From: Oceaniovalibus sp. ACAM 378
Lineage (GTDB): Bacteria > Pseudomonadota > Alphaproteobacteria > Rhodobacterales > Rhodobacteraceae
Direction of reading: 5' to 3'
NCBI RefSeq assembly: GCF_008085915.1
Contig: NZ_VSJK01000002.1
Location: 310,001-374,000 of the forward strand
Length of the DNA: 64,000 nucleotides
A model generated the notes under the pieces. That model ran no database searches, was not told where the DNA came from, and was given only the letters and a program-made list of their open reading frames with translations. The first letter of the stretch is position 1, and every line of letters starts with the position of its first letter. Below, in pieces: positions 1-9,728 of this stretch. Position numbers and translations under genes: made by a program.

Positions 1-1
1 A

Positions 2-556
2 TATAAAGGCCATGTGCAGATGGCGAACCCGAATTCATCGGGCACCGCCTATACCACGCTGGCCACGATGGTGCAGCTGTTCGGCGAAGAAGGCGGGTTC
101 GACTTCATGAAAGGTCTGCACGCCAATATCAACCAGTACACGAAATCCGGATCGGCACCGATCAAGGCGGCGGGCTTGGGCGAGAACACCATCGGAATCG
201 TTTTCCTGCACGACGCCGTGGCACAGGCCGTTGCCGGTTTCCCGATCAAGGTCGTCGCGCCCTGCGAAGGCACCGGATACGAGATCGGATCGATGTCCAT
301 CATCGATGGCTCACGCAACATGGACGAGGCAAAACAGTTCTATGACTGGGCGCTGAGTGCCGAGGCGCAAAATCTGGCGTTGCAGGTCAATGCGTTTCAG
401 GTGCCGTCGAACAAGGGGGCCGAAACATCGCCAAAGGCACCCGACATGTCGCAGATCAAGCTGATCGATTACGACTTCAAGACCTATGGATCGTCCGACG
501 AACGGGGGCGGCTGCTGAAGAAATGGGATGATGAGGTCTCGGTGCTGCCCCAATAG
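2..556 (+). CDS. Fe(III)-type ABC transporter substrate-binding protein (3' part)
   Basis: Periplasmic binding protein that would deliver ferric iron or a related ligand to the permease encoded next. The reading frame is open from base 2 to the TAG at 554-556, so the start lies left of the window; the first internal ATG (14) is not the real start because the protein-like sequence continues upstream of it. The visible 184 residues are the C-terminal lobe of an SBP_bac_6/AfuA-like protein, with a stretch of the type MDEAKQFYDWALSAEAQ and an ending rich in charged residues. The stop overlaps the permease GTG start by one base, so the two are translationally linked. The substrate is inferred from family and operon; polyamine or other cation uptake cannot be excluded. 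Confidence 0.8.
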   Translation, partial: YKGHVQMANPNSSGTAYTTLATMVQLFGEEGGFDFMKGLHANINQYTKSGSAPIKAAGLGENTIGIVFLHDAVAQAVAGFPIKVVAPCEGTGYEIGSMSIIDGSRNMDEAKQFYDWALSAEAQNLALQVNAFQVPSNKGAETSPKAPDMSQIKLIDYDFKTYGSSDERGRLLKKWDDEVSVLPQ

Positions 557-2775
557 TGGCGTTGCGCCGATCCGCTTCCGCTCCGGTGGCGCATCCGGTC
601 CTGATCTTCTGGATTTTGGTCGGATGCGTCGGTTTTCTGCTTCTGCCTTGGTACGGGATCGAGGATTTCTTTGAATTCGGCTGGTTGTCAGACGGATATC
701 CCTTTGACACCGATCTCGCTCCGGCGGCGTTTCTGCTGGCGCAGGGCGAAAAGCCCTGGCTTGCACCGCTGATCCTGCCGCTGCTGATGCCTCTGGCGGT
801 GTTGCGGCGACCCAAAAGTGACCCATTGCACGCAAGAATTCTGATTGTGGCGGGGGCGTTCGGCTTTGGCTGGATGATCTTGCAAGGGTTCGCCATCGGG
901 ATCCGCGGCTGGAATTTCGACCTCGCCGCATCGGTGTTCGGCGATCTGGAAGACCGGCAGTTCGGAATGGGCTATGGGGCGCTGCTGTGTGCGTCGTCAT
1001 TCCTGTTCGTCTTTGCGCAGGGAATTGCCGCACGGGGTGCGATCAATGGCGATGTTTTCGTCGTCGGGTCGATCACCGGAATTATCACCATCGTCAGCAT
1101 TTTTGTGTTCTTCCCCATCGCCAAAATGCTGACGGCTGCCTTTGTCACCCAGGACGGCGGATATTCGGTCAGCGTCTTCCTGGCGAAATTCCTCGACAAC
1201 CGGTTGTGGGGGCTTGGCTGTCTGTCGGGCGGGCGGTGCGGGGTGGCGTGGAATTCGCTGTTTCTCGCCGTTCTGGTGGCATTTTTCACCACCGCTCTGG
1301 GGCTGGTCTTTGCGCTGGTCGTCACCCGTTCGGGGTTTCGTTACAAACGCGTGCTCAGGGCGCTGACCGTGCTGCCGATCATCACGCCACCCTTTGTCAT
1401 CGGGCTGGCGCTAATCCTTTTGTTCGGGCTGTCGGGCTCGGTGACGGTTTTCGTCTCCGATGCCCTCGGCGTGCAGCCGACGCGCTGGCTGTACGGGATG
1501 CCCGGCATTCTGATCGCCCAGACCCTCGCCTTTACCCCGATCGCCTTTCTGGTGCTGATCGGCGTGGTCGAAGGCGTGTCGCCCTCGATGGAGGAAGCGG
1601 CCCAGACCCTGCGCGCCTCCAAGTGGCAGGTGTTCCGCACCGTGTCGCTGCCGTTGATGCGGCCCGGTCTGGCCAATGCATTTCTGCTGGGCTTCATCGA
1701 AAGCATGGCCGACTTTGGCAATCCTCTGGTGCTTGGCGGGAATTTCGACGTGCTGTCGACCGAGATCTTCTTTGCCATCGTTGGCGCGCAATACGATCAG
1801 GGCAAGGCAGCCGTGTTGGCGATGGTGCTGCTGTTCTTCACCCTTGGCGCGTTCTATGCTCAGCGGTTCTGGCTGGGCCGGAAAAGTTACACCACCGTGT
1901 CGGGCAAGGGGGACAGCGGGGTGCACCCGCATATGCCCCGCGCTTTGGCGGTGCCCGTGATGGCCGTCGCGGCGGTCTGGGCGGTCTTTACCGTCGTCGT
2001 CTATGGCATGATCCTGTACGGGTCGGTTGTCGAACTGTGGGGCATCAACAATTCGCTGACCTTCAAGCACTATGTCACTGCCTTTGCCTTCCGGATCGAG
2101 GACAGCGGCATCCGCTGGTCGGGGTCGGCCTGGAACAGTTTCTGGACGACGCTAAAAATCGCCGCCATCGCGGCCCCCCTGACCGCCGCCGTCGGTCTGA
2201 TCGCCGCCTATCTGCTGACGCGCCAGTCTTTTGCGGGCAAGAATGCATTTGAATTCGGCACCATGCTCAGCTTTGCGATCCCGGGCACGGTGATCGGGGT
2301 CAGCTATATCCTGGCCTTTAACGTCCCGCCGATCGAGATTACCGGAACCGGGATCATTCTGGTGGTCAGTTTCATCTTCCGCAACATGCCGGTCGGGGTA
2401 CGTGCGGGTATCGCAAGCATGTCGCAGCTTGACCGGTCGCTGGATGAAAGTTCGCTGACGCTGGGTGCCAATTCCTGGCAGACCTTCCGCCGGATCATCC
2501 TGCCGTTGCTCCGGCCCGCGATCCTGGCCGCGCTGGTTTACAGCTTTGTGCGGGCAATGACGGCGATTTCGGCGGTGATCTTTCTGGTGTCGGCGGAATA
2601 CGACATGGCCACCAGCTATATCATCGGGCGGGTCGAGAATAACGACTATGGGCTTGCCATCGCTTACTCTACTGCGCTGATCTTTGTCATGCTGGTGGTC
2701 GTCGGGCTGATGCAACTGGCAGTCGGGCGCACGGAAATCGGCCGGCGCATGTCGCAGTCGCGCACCAATGTCTGA
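556..2775 (+). CDS. Fe(III)-type ABC transporter permease, fused double-domain
   Basis: Inner-membrane permease of 739 residues made of two BPD_transp_1 modules in one chain, as in FbpB/AfuB-type iron transporters. Each module carries an EAA-like loop for contact with the ATPase: one near residue 346 (EEAAQTLRASKWQ) and one near residue 630 (DESSLTLGANSWQ), each followed by a P-L-x-R-P segment. The N-terminal 220 residues add several hydrophobic segments that are typical of the longer alphaproteobacterial versions. The GTG start overlaps the stop of the binding protein (TAGTG), and the ATPase follows after 9 bases. Assignment as a permease is secure; ferric iron as substrate is inferred. Confidence 0.88.
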   Translation: MALRRSASAPVAHPVLIFWILVGCVGFLLLPWYGIEDFFEFGWLSDGYPFDTDLAPAAFLLAQGEKPWLAPLILPLLMPLAVLRRPKSDPLHARILIVAGAFGFGWMILQGFAIGIRGWNFDLAASVFGDLEDRQFGMGYGALLCASSFLFVFAQGIAARGAINGDVFVVGSITGIITIVSIFVFFPIAKMLTAAFVTQDGGYSVSVFLAKFLDNRLWGLGCLSGGRCGVAWNSLFLAVLVAFFTTALGLVFALVVTRSGFRYKRVLRALTVLPIITPPFVIGLALILLFGLSGSVTVFVSDALGVQPTRWLYGMPGILIAQTLAFTPIAFLVLIGVVEGVSPSMEEAAQTLRASKWQVFRTVSLPLMRPGLANAFLLGFIESMADFGNPLVLGGNFDVLSTEIFFAIVGAQYDQGKAAVLAMVLLFFTLGAFYAQRFWLGRKSYTTVSGKGDSGVHPHMPRALAVPVMAVAAVWAVFTVVVYGMILYGSVVELWGINNSLTFKHYVTAFAFRIEDSGIRWSGSAWNSFWTTLKIAAIAAPLTAAVGLIAAYLLTRQSFAGKNAFEFGTMLSFAIPGTVIGVSYILAFNVPPIEITGTGIILVVSFIFRNMPVGVRAGIASMSQLDRSLDESSLTLGANSWQTFRRIILPLLRPAILAALVYSFVRAMTAISAVIFLVSAEYDMATSYIIGRVENNDYGLAIAYSTALIFVMLVVVGLMQLAVGRTEIGRRMSQSRTNV

Positions 2776-2784
2776 GGGACCGGA

Positions 2785-3879
2785 ATGAAAATCAACGCCA
2801 AGGCTGCCTCGGTCACCTTCCGCAATGTCAGCAAGGTCTACGGCAAGGATGTGCTGGCGGTCGATAATATCGACCTGACCATCGAAGCAGGCCGGCTGGT
2901 GACGTTGCTGGGTCCGTCGGGCTGTGGCAAGACGACGACGTTGCGGATGATTGCGGGGCTTGAAATGGCAACGCGCGGTTCGATCCTCATCGGCGACAGG
3001 GATGTGACGCTGCTGCCCGCGACCGACCGGGATGTCTCGATGGTGTTCCAGTCCTATGCCCTGTTCCCGCATATGACGGTGATGGAAAACGTGTCTTACG
3101 GACTGGGGTTTTCGGGGTTCGACAAGACTGAAACCCGTGATCGCGCGATGCAGGGGCTGGAGCTTGTGGGGCTCAGGGGATACGGGGCGCGGCTGCCCTC
3201 GGAGCTGTCGGGCGGGCAGCAGCAGCGCGTCGCGGTGGCCCGTGCTCTGGTGCTGGAGCCGCAGGTGTTGCTGTTCGACGAGCCCCTGTCCAACCTTGAT
3301 GCGAAACTGCGCCGTCAGGTGCGTGAAGAGATCCGCGAGATCCAGCAGAACCTGGGCCTGACCGTGGTCTATGTCACCCACGATCAGGAAGAGGCGCTGG
3401 CGGTCTCCGACGAAATCATCGTCATGCGCAATGCCGGGATCGCGCAGGTTGGCACACCGCGCGAATTGTACGATGCGCCTGCCGACCGCTTCGTGGCCGA
3501 TTTCATCGGTGAGGCAAACATCATCGCCTGCGAGATCCTGTCAGTCGAGGACGGCACCGCAACCGTGCGTATCGGCGATTTCGTCCATATATTGCCGGCG
3601 CGGGGCCTGAAGCCCGGTGCGGCCCTGATTGCCGTGCGCCCGACCCGTCTGGTGCTGGGCGCCGAAACAGGCATGGCGATGCAGGTGATCAAGGCAACAT
3701 ATGTGGGCAGCCGGATGGAATACACGCTGAGCGCCGGTTTCGGATCGGTCTATGCGGTCAGTGATGACGTCGATTCGCCGCTGGCCGTCGGCACGGAATT
3801 GACTGTCGGGCTGGACCGGATCGGCCCGGTTCTGTTGCCGCCCGATGCCGAGCGCGGGTCTGTCGCGGTGGGGCAGTGA
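2785..3879 (+). CDS. Fe(III)-type ABC transporter ATP-binding protein
   Basis: Cytoplasmic ATPase of 364 residues that powers the preceding permease. Walker A GPSGCGKTT lies at residues 43-51, the signature LSGGQQQR starts at 141, and Walker B LLFDEPLSNLD starts at about 163, followed by the switch histidine in VYVTHDQEEAL. After residue 240 there is a TOBE-type C-terminal domain, placing it in the PotA/FbpC/MalK class. It begins 9 bases after the permease stop and ends the operon; a 113-base gap without recognisable signal separates it from hisC. Substrate specificity rests on the neighbours. Confidence 0.9.
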   Translation: MKINAKAASVTFRNVSKVYGKDVLAVDNIDLTIEAGRLVTLLGPSGCGKTTTLRMIAGLEMATRGSILIGDRDVTLLPATDRDVSMVFQSYALFPHMTVMENVSYGLGFSGFDKTETRDRAMQGLELVGLRGYGARLPSELSGGQQQRVAVARALVLEPQVLLFDEPLSNLDAKLRRQVREEIREIQQNLGLTVVYVTHDQEEALAVSDEIIVMRNAGIAQVGTPRELYDAPADRFVADFIGEANIIACEILSVEDGTATVRIGDFVHILPARGLKPGAALIAVRPTRLVLGAETGMAMQVIKATYVGSRMEYTLSAGFGSVYAVSDDVDSPLAVGTELTVGLDRIGPVLLPPDAERGSVAVGQ

Positions 3880-3992
3880 CCTTGAATCCCCACACCCTGC
3901 CAAATTTTCGCACCTGTGCTGCATTGGCCACATGTATTCTGGCTTCCGCCCCCACCCGACGCTAGAACGCCGCAGAAGGGGGACTACTGACC

Positions 3993-5081
3993 ATGACACA
4001 TGCCATTCAGCCAAAACCCGGCGTTCTCGAGATCAGGCCCTATGTGGGCGGTGAAAGCCGTATCCCCGGTGCGCGCGACGTAGTGAAACTGTCGAGCAAC
4101 GAAAACCCCTTTGGCCCGTCCGAAGCGGCGAAAGAGGCGATCAGGAAGGCCGTGCATCAACTGCACCGCTATCCGTCAACGGATCACACCGCCCTGCGCA
4201 CGGCCATTGCCGAAGTGCACGGTCTGGACCCGGCGCGGATCATCTGCGGCAATGGCAGCGACGAGATCATAACCCTGCTCTGTCAGGCCTATGGCGGGCC
4301 GGGAACCGAGGTGATCCATACCGAACACGGCTTCGGCATGTACCGGATCAGCGCGCTGGCCGCCGGAGCCGCCCCGATCGAGGTTCACGAGCAAGAGCGC
4401 AAGGTGGATGTCGATGCCATTCTGGATGCGGTGAATTTCCGCACCCGGTTGGTGTTCATTGCCAATCCGGGCAACCCCACCGGCACGATGATCGGCCAGA
4501 ACGAAGTTGGCCGTCTGGCCGCCGACCTGCCCGAACATGTGATGCTGGTGCTTGACGGAGCCTATGCCGAATTCGTCGATGGGTATGACGGCGGCGCGAA
4601 ACTGGTGGACGAGCGGGAGAATGTCTTCATGACCCGCACCTTCTCCAAGATCTATGGTCTGGGCGGCCTGCGGATCGGCTGGGGCTATGGCCCCGCCCAT
4701 GCGATTGACGCGCTGAACCGGGTGCGCGGGCCGTTCAACCTGTCCGAGCTTCAGATGGCCGCTGCCGAGGCCGCCCTGAAAGACGAGGATTATGTCGACC
4801 GCTGCCGCGCCGAGAACACGCGCATGCGGGCCTGGCTGGCCAAGGGGCTGAATGATCTGGGGGTGCCGTCTGACACGTCCTTTGCCAACTTTGTCCTGGC
4901 CCGGTTTGAAAGCGTCGAAGAGGCGGACGCCTGCGAGGCGCATCTGCGCTCCGAGGGGCTGCTGGTGCGCAAGACAGCCGGCTACAAACTGGCCAACTGC
5001 CTGCGTATCACCGTGGGGGACGAGGCATCGTGCCGCCGGGTGATCCATGCCATGACAGCGTTCAAGGACCGCGACGGATGA
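3993..5081 (+). CDS. hisC: histidinol-phosphate aminotransferase
   Basis: PLP-dependent class I/II aminotransferase of 362 residues, converting imidazole-acetol phosphate plus glutamate to histidinol phosphate; members of this group also transaminate prephenate or phenylpyruvate. The N-terminus has the family's [11 protein letters not shown] motif, and the PLP lysine is K219 in [12 protein letters not shown], followed by RIGWGYG. A purine-rich stretch AGAAGGGGG precedes the ATG. The stop overlaps the next start as ATGA. Being coupled to a prephenate/arogenate dehydrogenase rather than to other his genes suggests a role in tyrosine/phenylalanine synthesis as well as histidine synthesis; that dual role is an inference. 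Confidence 0.9.
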   Translation: MTHAIQPKPGVLEIRPYVGGESRIPGARDVVKLSSNENPFGPSEAAKEAIRKAVHQLHRYPSTDHTALRTAIAEVHGLDPARIICGNGSDEIITLLCQAYGGPGTEVIHTEHGFGMYRISALAAGAAPIEVHEQERKVDVDAILDAVNFRTRLVFIANPGNPTGTMIGQNEVGRLAADLPEHVMLVLDGAYAEFVDGYDGGAKLVDERENVFMTRTFSKIYGLGGLRIGWGYGPAHAIDALNRVRGPFNLSELQMAAAEAALKDEDYVDRCRAENTRMRAWLAKGLNDLGVPSDTSFANFVLARFESVEEADACEAHLRSEGLLVRKTAGYKLANCLRITVGDEASCRRVIHAMTAFKDRDG

Positions 5082-6004
5082 GCCATATCTATGAACGGGT
5101 TGCGCTGATCGGCTTGGGCCTGATCGCCGGGTCCATGGGGCTTGCCATGCGTCGCGCGGGGCTTGTGGGTGAAATCGTCGGCACTGCGCGCACTGCCGAA
5201 ACCCGCGATGTCGCAGTGGGTCTGGGCCTGTGCGACCGGGTGACAGAGACCAACGCCGAAGCGGTGCAGGGCGCCGATCTGGTGGTTTTATGCGTGCCCG
5301 TGGGGGTGATGGGTGCCATCGCCGCCGAAATAGCGCCGCATCTCGCGCCCGGCTGCACCGTCACGGATGTCGGCTCGGTCAAACGCGCGGTGATCGAAGC
5401 GGTGGGGCCACACCTGCCGGAGGGTGTGCATTTCATTCCGGCCCACCCGCTGGCCGGAACCGAACATTCGGGGCCAAATTCCGGTTTCGCCGATCTGTTC
5501 CGCAACCGTTGGTCATTGCTGGTGCCGCAAGAGGGCACTGATGAGGCCGCCGTGGCGCGTCTGCGTGCATTGTGGGAGGGGATGGGCGCAAATGTTGATG
5601 TGATGGACGCCGATCACCACGATCTGGTGCTGGCGGTGACCAGCCACACGCCGCATCTGATCGCCTATACGATGGTCGGGGTCGCTGACGATCTGCGGCG
5701 CGTCACCGACAGCGAGGTGATCAAATATTCCGCCGCCGGTTTTCGCGATTTCACCCGTATTGCAGCCAGCGATCCGACCATGTGGCGCGACGTGTTCCTG
5801 ACCAACCGCGAGGCGACACTCGAGATTCTTGGCCGGTTCACGGAAGAGCTGTTTGCGTTGCAGCGCGCAATCCGCAAGGGTGACGGCGACCATCTGTTCG
5901 ACTATTTTACCCGCACCCGCGCCATCCGGCGCAGTATCATCGAGGCTGGACAGGACACCGACGCACCGGATTTTGGCCGCAGCGGAGACAGGACCAAAAC
6001 GTGA
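5078..6004 (+). CDS. prephenate/arogenate dehydrogenase
   Basis: TyrA/TyrC-family enzyme of 308 residues, oxidatively decarboxylating prephenate or arogenate with NAD(P) in tyrosine synthesis. An N-terminal Rossmann motif ([18 protein letters not shown]) is followed by the conserved [11 protein letters not shown] segment and a helical C-terminal domain with SHTPHLIAY. The frame is open back to 5030, but the ATG at 5078 is chosen because it overlaps the hisC stop as ATGA and places the Rossmann strand at the usual distance from the N-terminus. The stop overlaps the following GTG by four bases. Cyclohexadienyl specificity cannot be decided from sequence. Confidence 0.88.
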   Translation: MSHIYERVALIGLGLIAGSMGLAMRRAGLVGEIVGTARTAETRDVAVGLGLCDRVTETNAEAVQGADLVVLCVPVGVMGAIAAEIAPHLAPGCTVTDVGSVKRAVIEAVGPHLPEGVHFIPAHPLAGTEHSGPNSGFADLFRNRWSLLVPQEGTDEAAVARLRALWEGMGANVDVMDADHHDLVLAVTSHTPHLIAYTMVGVADDLRRVTDSEVIKYSAAGFRDFTRIAASDPTMWRDVFLTNREATLEILGRFTEELFALQRAIRKGDGDHLFDYFTRTRAIRRSIIEAGQDTDAPDFGRSGDRTKT

Positions 6005-6867
6005 CACGGATGACCGGATTGACCCTCGCCATCGCGTTGCTCACCAGCGGCGCGGCTTGGGCGAATCCGCCAACATCTTCCCCCCGGCCCCAGTCCCGCT
6101 CGATTCCGGATACCGAGGTAACGCAGGCCGTTGTTGCCAATACCGCCGAAACAGGTCTGGTCGCGCAGGTCCTGCGAGACGTCAAACAGCCCGCAGCGCC
6201 GGGCAAGGTCGTTCAGGCCACGCTGGCCGGGGGTGTCATACACTCGCCCCGCCCGCCCGAACGGCCCGAAAACCTGTATCGCAAGGCGACGGTGGCGGCC
6301 GCCGGGTTCCGCGCGGTGCCGTTGCCACCGGTCAGCGGAATAAAAGGCACTCTGTGTGGTGATCCGTCGATTCAGGGCGTGCGCATGTCGCCGATTGCCG
6401 GGCGGTTGCGTGGTTGCGGCGTGCCTGAACCGGTGCAGGTGCGCGCTGTGTCGGGCGTGACACTCTCCACCCCCGCCACCATGGATTGCACCACGGCAAA
6501 GGCGTTGAAATCCTGGGTCGACCGGGGCGTCATGCCTGTCATAGGCCGGTTGGGTGGTGGCCCGGCCGAGTTGCGCGTGGCGGCGCATTACTCTTGCCGC
6601 ACCCGCAACAACCAGCCGGGCGCGAAGATTTCAAACCACGGTATGGGGCAGGCGATCGATATTTCCGGTATCGTGCTGCAAAACGGTGTGGCGATCGATG
6701 TGCTGAAAGGTTGGCGCGGTGGGCAGCACTCGGGCATGCTCAAGGCAATGCACCGCGCCGCCTGTGGGCCGTTTGGCACGGTTCTGGGGCCAAACGCCGA
6801 CCGGTATCATCAGGATCACTTTCACCTGGATACCGCGCGATATCGGCGCGGCTCCTATTGCCACTGA
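6001..6867 (+). CDS. extensin-like family protein, secreted
   Basis: Protein of 288 residues with an N-terminal signal peptide (hydrophobic LTLAIALLTSGAAWA, cleavage after AWA) and a proline-rich linker, then a C-terminal extensin-like domain (Pfam ExtL/PF06904 type) from about residue 115. The domain shows HYSCRTRNN, KISNHGMGQAIDISG and a closing HQDHFHLD, the His/Asp set expected for a D-Ala-D-Ala/VanY-like peptidase fold, which suggests murein binding or hydrolysis in the periplasm. The GTG start at 6001 overlaps the previous stop as GTGA; ATG at 6010 is an alternative start. Enzymatic activity is not established for this family. Confidence 0.8.
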   Translation: MTRMTGLTLAIALLTSGAAWANPPTSSPRPQSRSIPDTEVTQAVVANTAETGLVAQVLRDVKQPAAPGKVVQATLAGGVIHSPRPPERPENLYRKATVAAAGFRAVPLPPVSGIKGTLCGDPSIQGVRMSPIAGRLRGCGVPEPVQVRAVSGVTLSTPATMDCTTAKALKSWVDRGVMPVIGRLGGGPAELRVAAHYSCRTRNNQPGAKISNHGMGQAIDISGIVLQNGVAIDVLKGWRGGQHSGMLKAMHRAACGPFGTVLGPNADRYHQDHFHLDTARYRRGSYCH

Positions 6868-6870
6868 GCG

Positions 6871-8064
6871 TCAGACAGAGGCGCGCTGCCAGCCTTCGGC
6901 GAACGTCACACCAGTCAGTCCGGCAAATCTGGCGGTCCGGTTCAGTGCGGATTCCAGCCGCGCACGCCGCCCCGCACCCATCCGCACAGCCGGTTCGGGC
7001 CAGAAAGCGGTGACGTGCAAGGTGCCGCTGGCCCGATTTGCCGCCGTATCGATCCGCCCGATCAGGCGATCCCCCTCAAGCAGCGGAAACACATAATACC
7101 CGTATTTGCGCCGCGCGGCCGGCACGAAGATCTCGATACGATAATCGAACCCGAACAGCCGCAGTGCACGTTTGCGGTCGCGCAGGGCAGGGTCAAAGGG
7201 CGACAGCACGCGGATCATACCCGGCGCGTCGGGCAGGGCGTGCGCCGCCTGCACTGTGCCCGGGCGGGCAAAGTGACTGCGCCATGAGCCATCGGCGGAT
7301 TCAACCTCGATCTGTTCGATTTCGCCGCGGGCGCGGGCGGCTGACACCCATTCCCGCGCCTCGGCCGGAGAGATCAGCGCCCAGAACGCGGACAATTCGC
7401 CGTGGGTGGCGAACCCCAGACGGTCCAGCGCGGCGTTGCAGGCCCAGTCCACCGTCGCCGCTTCGTCCAGCGGTGTGGTGTGAGGCGGATAGACGTTGGC
7501 GGCCAGATCATAGACCTTGCGGAACGCGTCACGGCGGCTCACGGCCAGATCGCCGCACCGCCAGAGGTATTCCAGCGCAGTTTTCGACGGGTGCCAATCC
7601 CACCAGCCATCCCCGGTCTTGCCCGAGGAGCGGTCAGCGAAATCATCGGACCGGCAGGGGCCATCGGTTTCTATCCGCCGGGCGACATTGGCAATTTCAT
7701 CCATATATCCGGGGCGACGCCAATTGGACCATCGGCGTTCCAGCGACACCCGGTCACGGGCGAACCGCAGCCGCCAGTGGGGCAGGAATTCTGTCGGGAT
7801 CACCGATGCATCGTGGGTCCAGTGTTCAAACAGCGTCCGGTCCCGCTCCAGCAGCGGCGGCAGATCCGCCGGTCGATAAGAGGTGCGCCGGGCGTGCAGG
7901 ATCATGTGATGCGCCCGCTCGACCGTCGTCACGCTGTCCACCTGCACAAAGCCGAGCCGGGTGATCAGCGACAGCAGGCCGCCGCCCTGAGATGGCGCAT
8001 CCAGCAGGGCGTGGCGATGCAGAAACAACCGCCGTGCAGCCCCGTTGGTCAGGCGCTGGGTCAT
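6871..8064 (-). CDS. winged-helix DNA-binding protein, YcaQ/HTH_42 family
   Basis: Protein of 397 residues in the HTH_42 (YcaQ/AlkX) family, whose characterised members are DNA glycosylases unhooking interstrand crosslinks. The N-terminus (QRLTNGAARRLFLHRH) and GFVQVDSVTTVERAHH are typical; a QxD-type motif lies in the region FVQVDSV, and the LFEHWTHDASVIP segment is a family hallmark. The frame remains open further upstream to 8247, but ATG 8064 is selected because it overlaps the stop of the DUF2125 gene (ATGA) and starts the conserved region. It converges on the extensin-like gene with three bases between the stops. Confidence 0.82.
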   Translation of the reverse strand: MTQRLTNGAARRLFLHRHALLDAPSQGGGLLSLITRLGFVQVDSVTTVERAHHMILHARRTSYRPADLPPLLERDRTLFEHWTHDASVIPTEFLPHWRLRFARDRVSLERRWSNWRRPGYMDEIANVARRIETDGPCRSDDFADRSSGKTGDGWWDWHPSKTALEYLWRCGDLAVSRRDAFRKVYDLAANVYPPHTTPLDEAATVDWACNAALDRLGFATHGELSAFWALISPAEAREWVSAARARGEIEQIEVESADGSWRSHFARPGTVQAAHALPDAPGMIRVLSPFDPALRDRKRALRLFGFDYRIEIFVPAARRKYGYYVFPLLEGDRLIGRIDTAANRASGTLHVTAFWPEPAVRMGAGRRARLESALNRTARFAGLTGVTFAEGWQRASV

Positions 8065-9047
8065 CTGAGCCTTGGCGCCGGACCCAGTGGAACCGGGCCC
8101 AGCGACACCAGACCCTTGGCAAAGTTCAGCGGCATCGTGACGCTGTCCGAGCCGCCCGACAGCAGGGCCAGACCCTTCTCGACCGTATCCTTGAGCCCGT
8201 CCTGTACCAGCCCGGCGGCAACGGCCATGTCGAGCATCCCGCGCCACTGGGTCGCCGTAACGGTCACGAGCCCGGTGGGGGTGCCGGCCTCGTCGACGGT
8301 CAGCGCGCCGGTCGCCTCCAGCGTCATGTCACCCCAGATCATCCGCGCCGAGGTCACGTCAAGCGCGGTCAGTTCCGGGCGATCGGCACCCAGCGCAGAC
8401 CGGTCCCACGGCGCATCGAAGGCAGCGGTCGCGTCGATCTTCAGGGTTTCCAACGCGGCGGGCAGGGTGCCCTCTGGGTCAAGCCGACTGCGCAAATCCG
8501 AAGTCGGCGCGAACCCAAGCAGTTCCAGACCGATGTCATGGGCGTTTTCCCGCGCGACCGCACGGCGGGTGGCCAGCCGTCCTTCGTCCAGAGAAACCGA
8601 CCAGCCGCTTCGCCCGGTCACAGTGACCGTCTCGGCGATGAATGCCGAGTGATCCAGAGCAAGGGAGGTATTGGGAGCAAACACCACCGATCCGCGCATC
8701 CGGTCGCTGGTCACGGCGATGTCGTCGAAGGGCGTCGTGATGCTTTGCAGGTGCGGCAGGGCGGCGATCACATGGTTGGGTTTATAGCTGAGCGCGAGAA
8801 TCTGCGCGATCTCTCCGGACCAGCCCAGCCCGCTTTGCGGATCGGCAAGGGTTAGGCCGGTCACCGTGGTGTCGAAACGATTGGGAAACCCCGAGGTGTT
8901 CAGCCCGTCATAGGCAACGGTCCAGCCATCGGCACGGCGCGCCTCCAGCCAGGCGGTCAGCCCTCGTTCCACCGCCGACGCGCCGACGAACCAGTATCCG
9001 CCCCAAGCCAACGCCGCGATTACGATCACCGCGATAAGTATGCGCAC
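8061..9047 (-). CDS. DUF2125 family membrane-anchored protein
   Basis: Protein of 328 residues with an N-terminal signal anchor (ILIAVIVIAALAWGGYWFV) and a periplasmic domain of the DUF2125 type, common in Alphaproteobacteria and of unknown function. The start of the mature part (ERGLTAWLEARRADGW, then NTSGFPNRFD) is diagnostic of the family. The domain is rich in beta-strand-like alternation and resembles AsmA-type envelope proteins in general character; that resemblance is an impression only. It overlaps the downstream winged-helix gene by four bases, and its start is 91 bases from the divergent cyclotransferase start. Confidence 0.82.
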   Translation of the reverse strand: MRILIAVIVIAALAWGGYWFVGASAVERGLTAWLEARRADGWTVAYDGLNTSGFPNRFDTTVTGLTLADPQSGLGWSGEIAQILALSYKPNHVIAALPHLQSITTPFDDIAVTSDRMRGSVVFAPNTSLALDHSAFIAETVTVTGRSGWSVSLDEGRLATRRAVARENAHDIGLELLGFAPTSDLRSRLDPEGTLPAALETLKIDATAAFDAPWDRSALGADRPELTALDVTSARMIWGDMTLEATGALTVDEAGTPTGLVTVTATQWRGMLDMAVAAGLVQDGLKDTVEKGLALLSGGSDSVTMPLNFAKGLVSLGPVPLGPAPRLR

Positions 9048-9138
9048 GCCCGTTCCTTTCGGTCACTTCGGTGCCGAGCCCCTTTCGCCCGGCGTCATGG
9101 TGGTGTTTACAGGCGGAGCAGAAAAAGGACCAGTCGTC

Positions 9139-9675
9139 ATGGCAATGTGGGTGTTCGGATACGGATCGCTGATGTGGAACCCGGGGTTCGGCGTCGCCGA
9201 AAAGGCGGTGGCGACACTGGGCGGTCACGCGCGCACCTTCTGCATGCGCTCGATCCATCATCGCGGCAGCTCGGCCGCGCCGGGGCTTGTGCTTGCGCTT
9301 GATCCGCACCCCGATGCCTGTTGCATCGGTCTGGCGTTTCGTGTCGTCGACGGGATCGAGGACCAGACACTTGCGGATCTGCGCGAGCGTGAACTGATCT
9401 CATCGGCCTATGTCGAGCGTGAGGTGACTCTGGATCTGGTGGACGGGCGGCAGGTGACCGCGCTGGCCTATGTCGTTGACACCGAACATGTGCAGTACTG
9501 CGGCGGCCTGCCGCTTGAGGAACAGGCGCATATCATCGCTCATGCCGTCGGCGATCGCGGGCCGAACACCGAATATCTGTACAACACCGTTGCACATCTG
9601 GGCGATGTGGGTATTCCCGATGCCGATCTCGGCTGGCTTGACGGACGGGTGCGGGAAATCCTCACAAAGGGCTAA
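9139..9675 (+). CDS. gamma-glutamylcyclotransferase, ChaC family
   Basis: Enzyme of 178 residues related to ChaC, which releases 5-oxoproline from glutathione gamma-glutamyl groups in the cytoplasm. The N-terminus MWVFGYGSLMWNPGF carries the family's YGSL substrate-binding loop. The segment EEQAHIIAHAVGDRGPN followed by EYLYNTVAHL is the usual C-terminal region. The frame is open from 9040, but ATG 9139 is taken as start because it directly precedes the conserved beta strand; ATG 9145 is equally possible. The start region is divergent to the DUF2125 gene, so the two probably share a promoter region at 9048-9138. Confidence 0.85.
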   Translation: MAMWVFGYGSLMWNPGFGVAEKAVATLGGHARTFCMRSIHHRGSSAAPGLVLALDPHPDACCIGLAFRVVDGIEDQTLADLRERELISSAYVEREVTLDLVDGRQVTALAYVVDTEHVQYCGGLPLEEQAHIIAHAVGDRGPNTEYLYNTVAHLGDVGIPDADLGWLDGRVREILTKG

Positions 9676-9728
9676 TCTTTGGGGGATATTGGACATTCGC
9701 CACGGCTGCTTTATGCTGCGGCGCAACA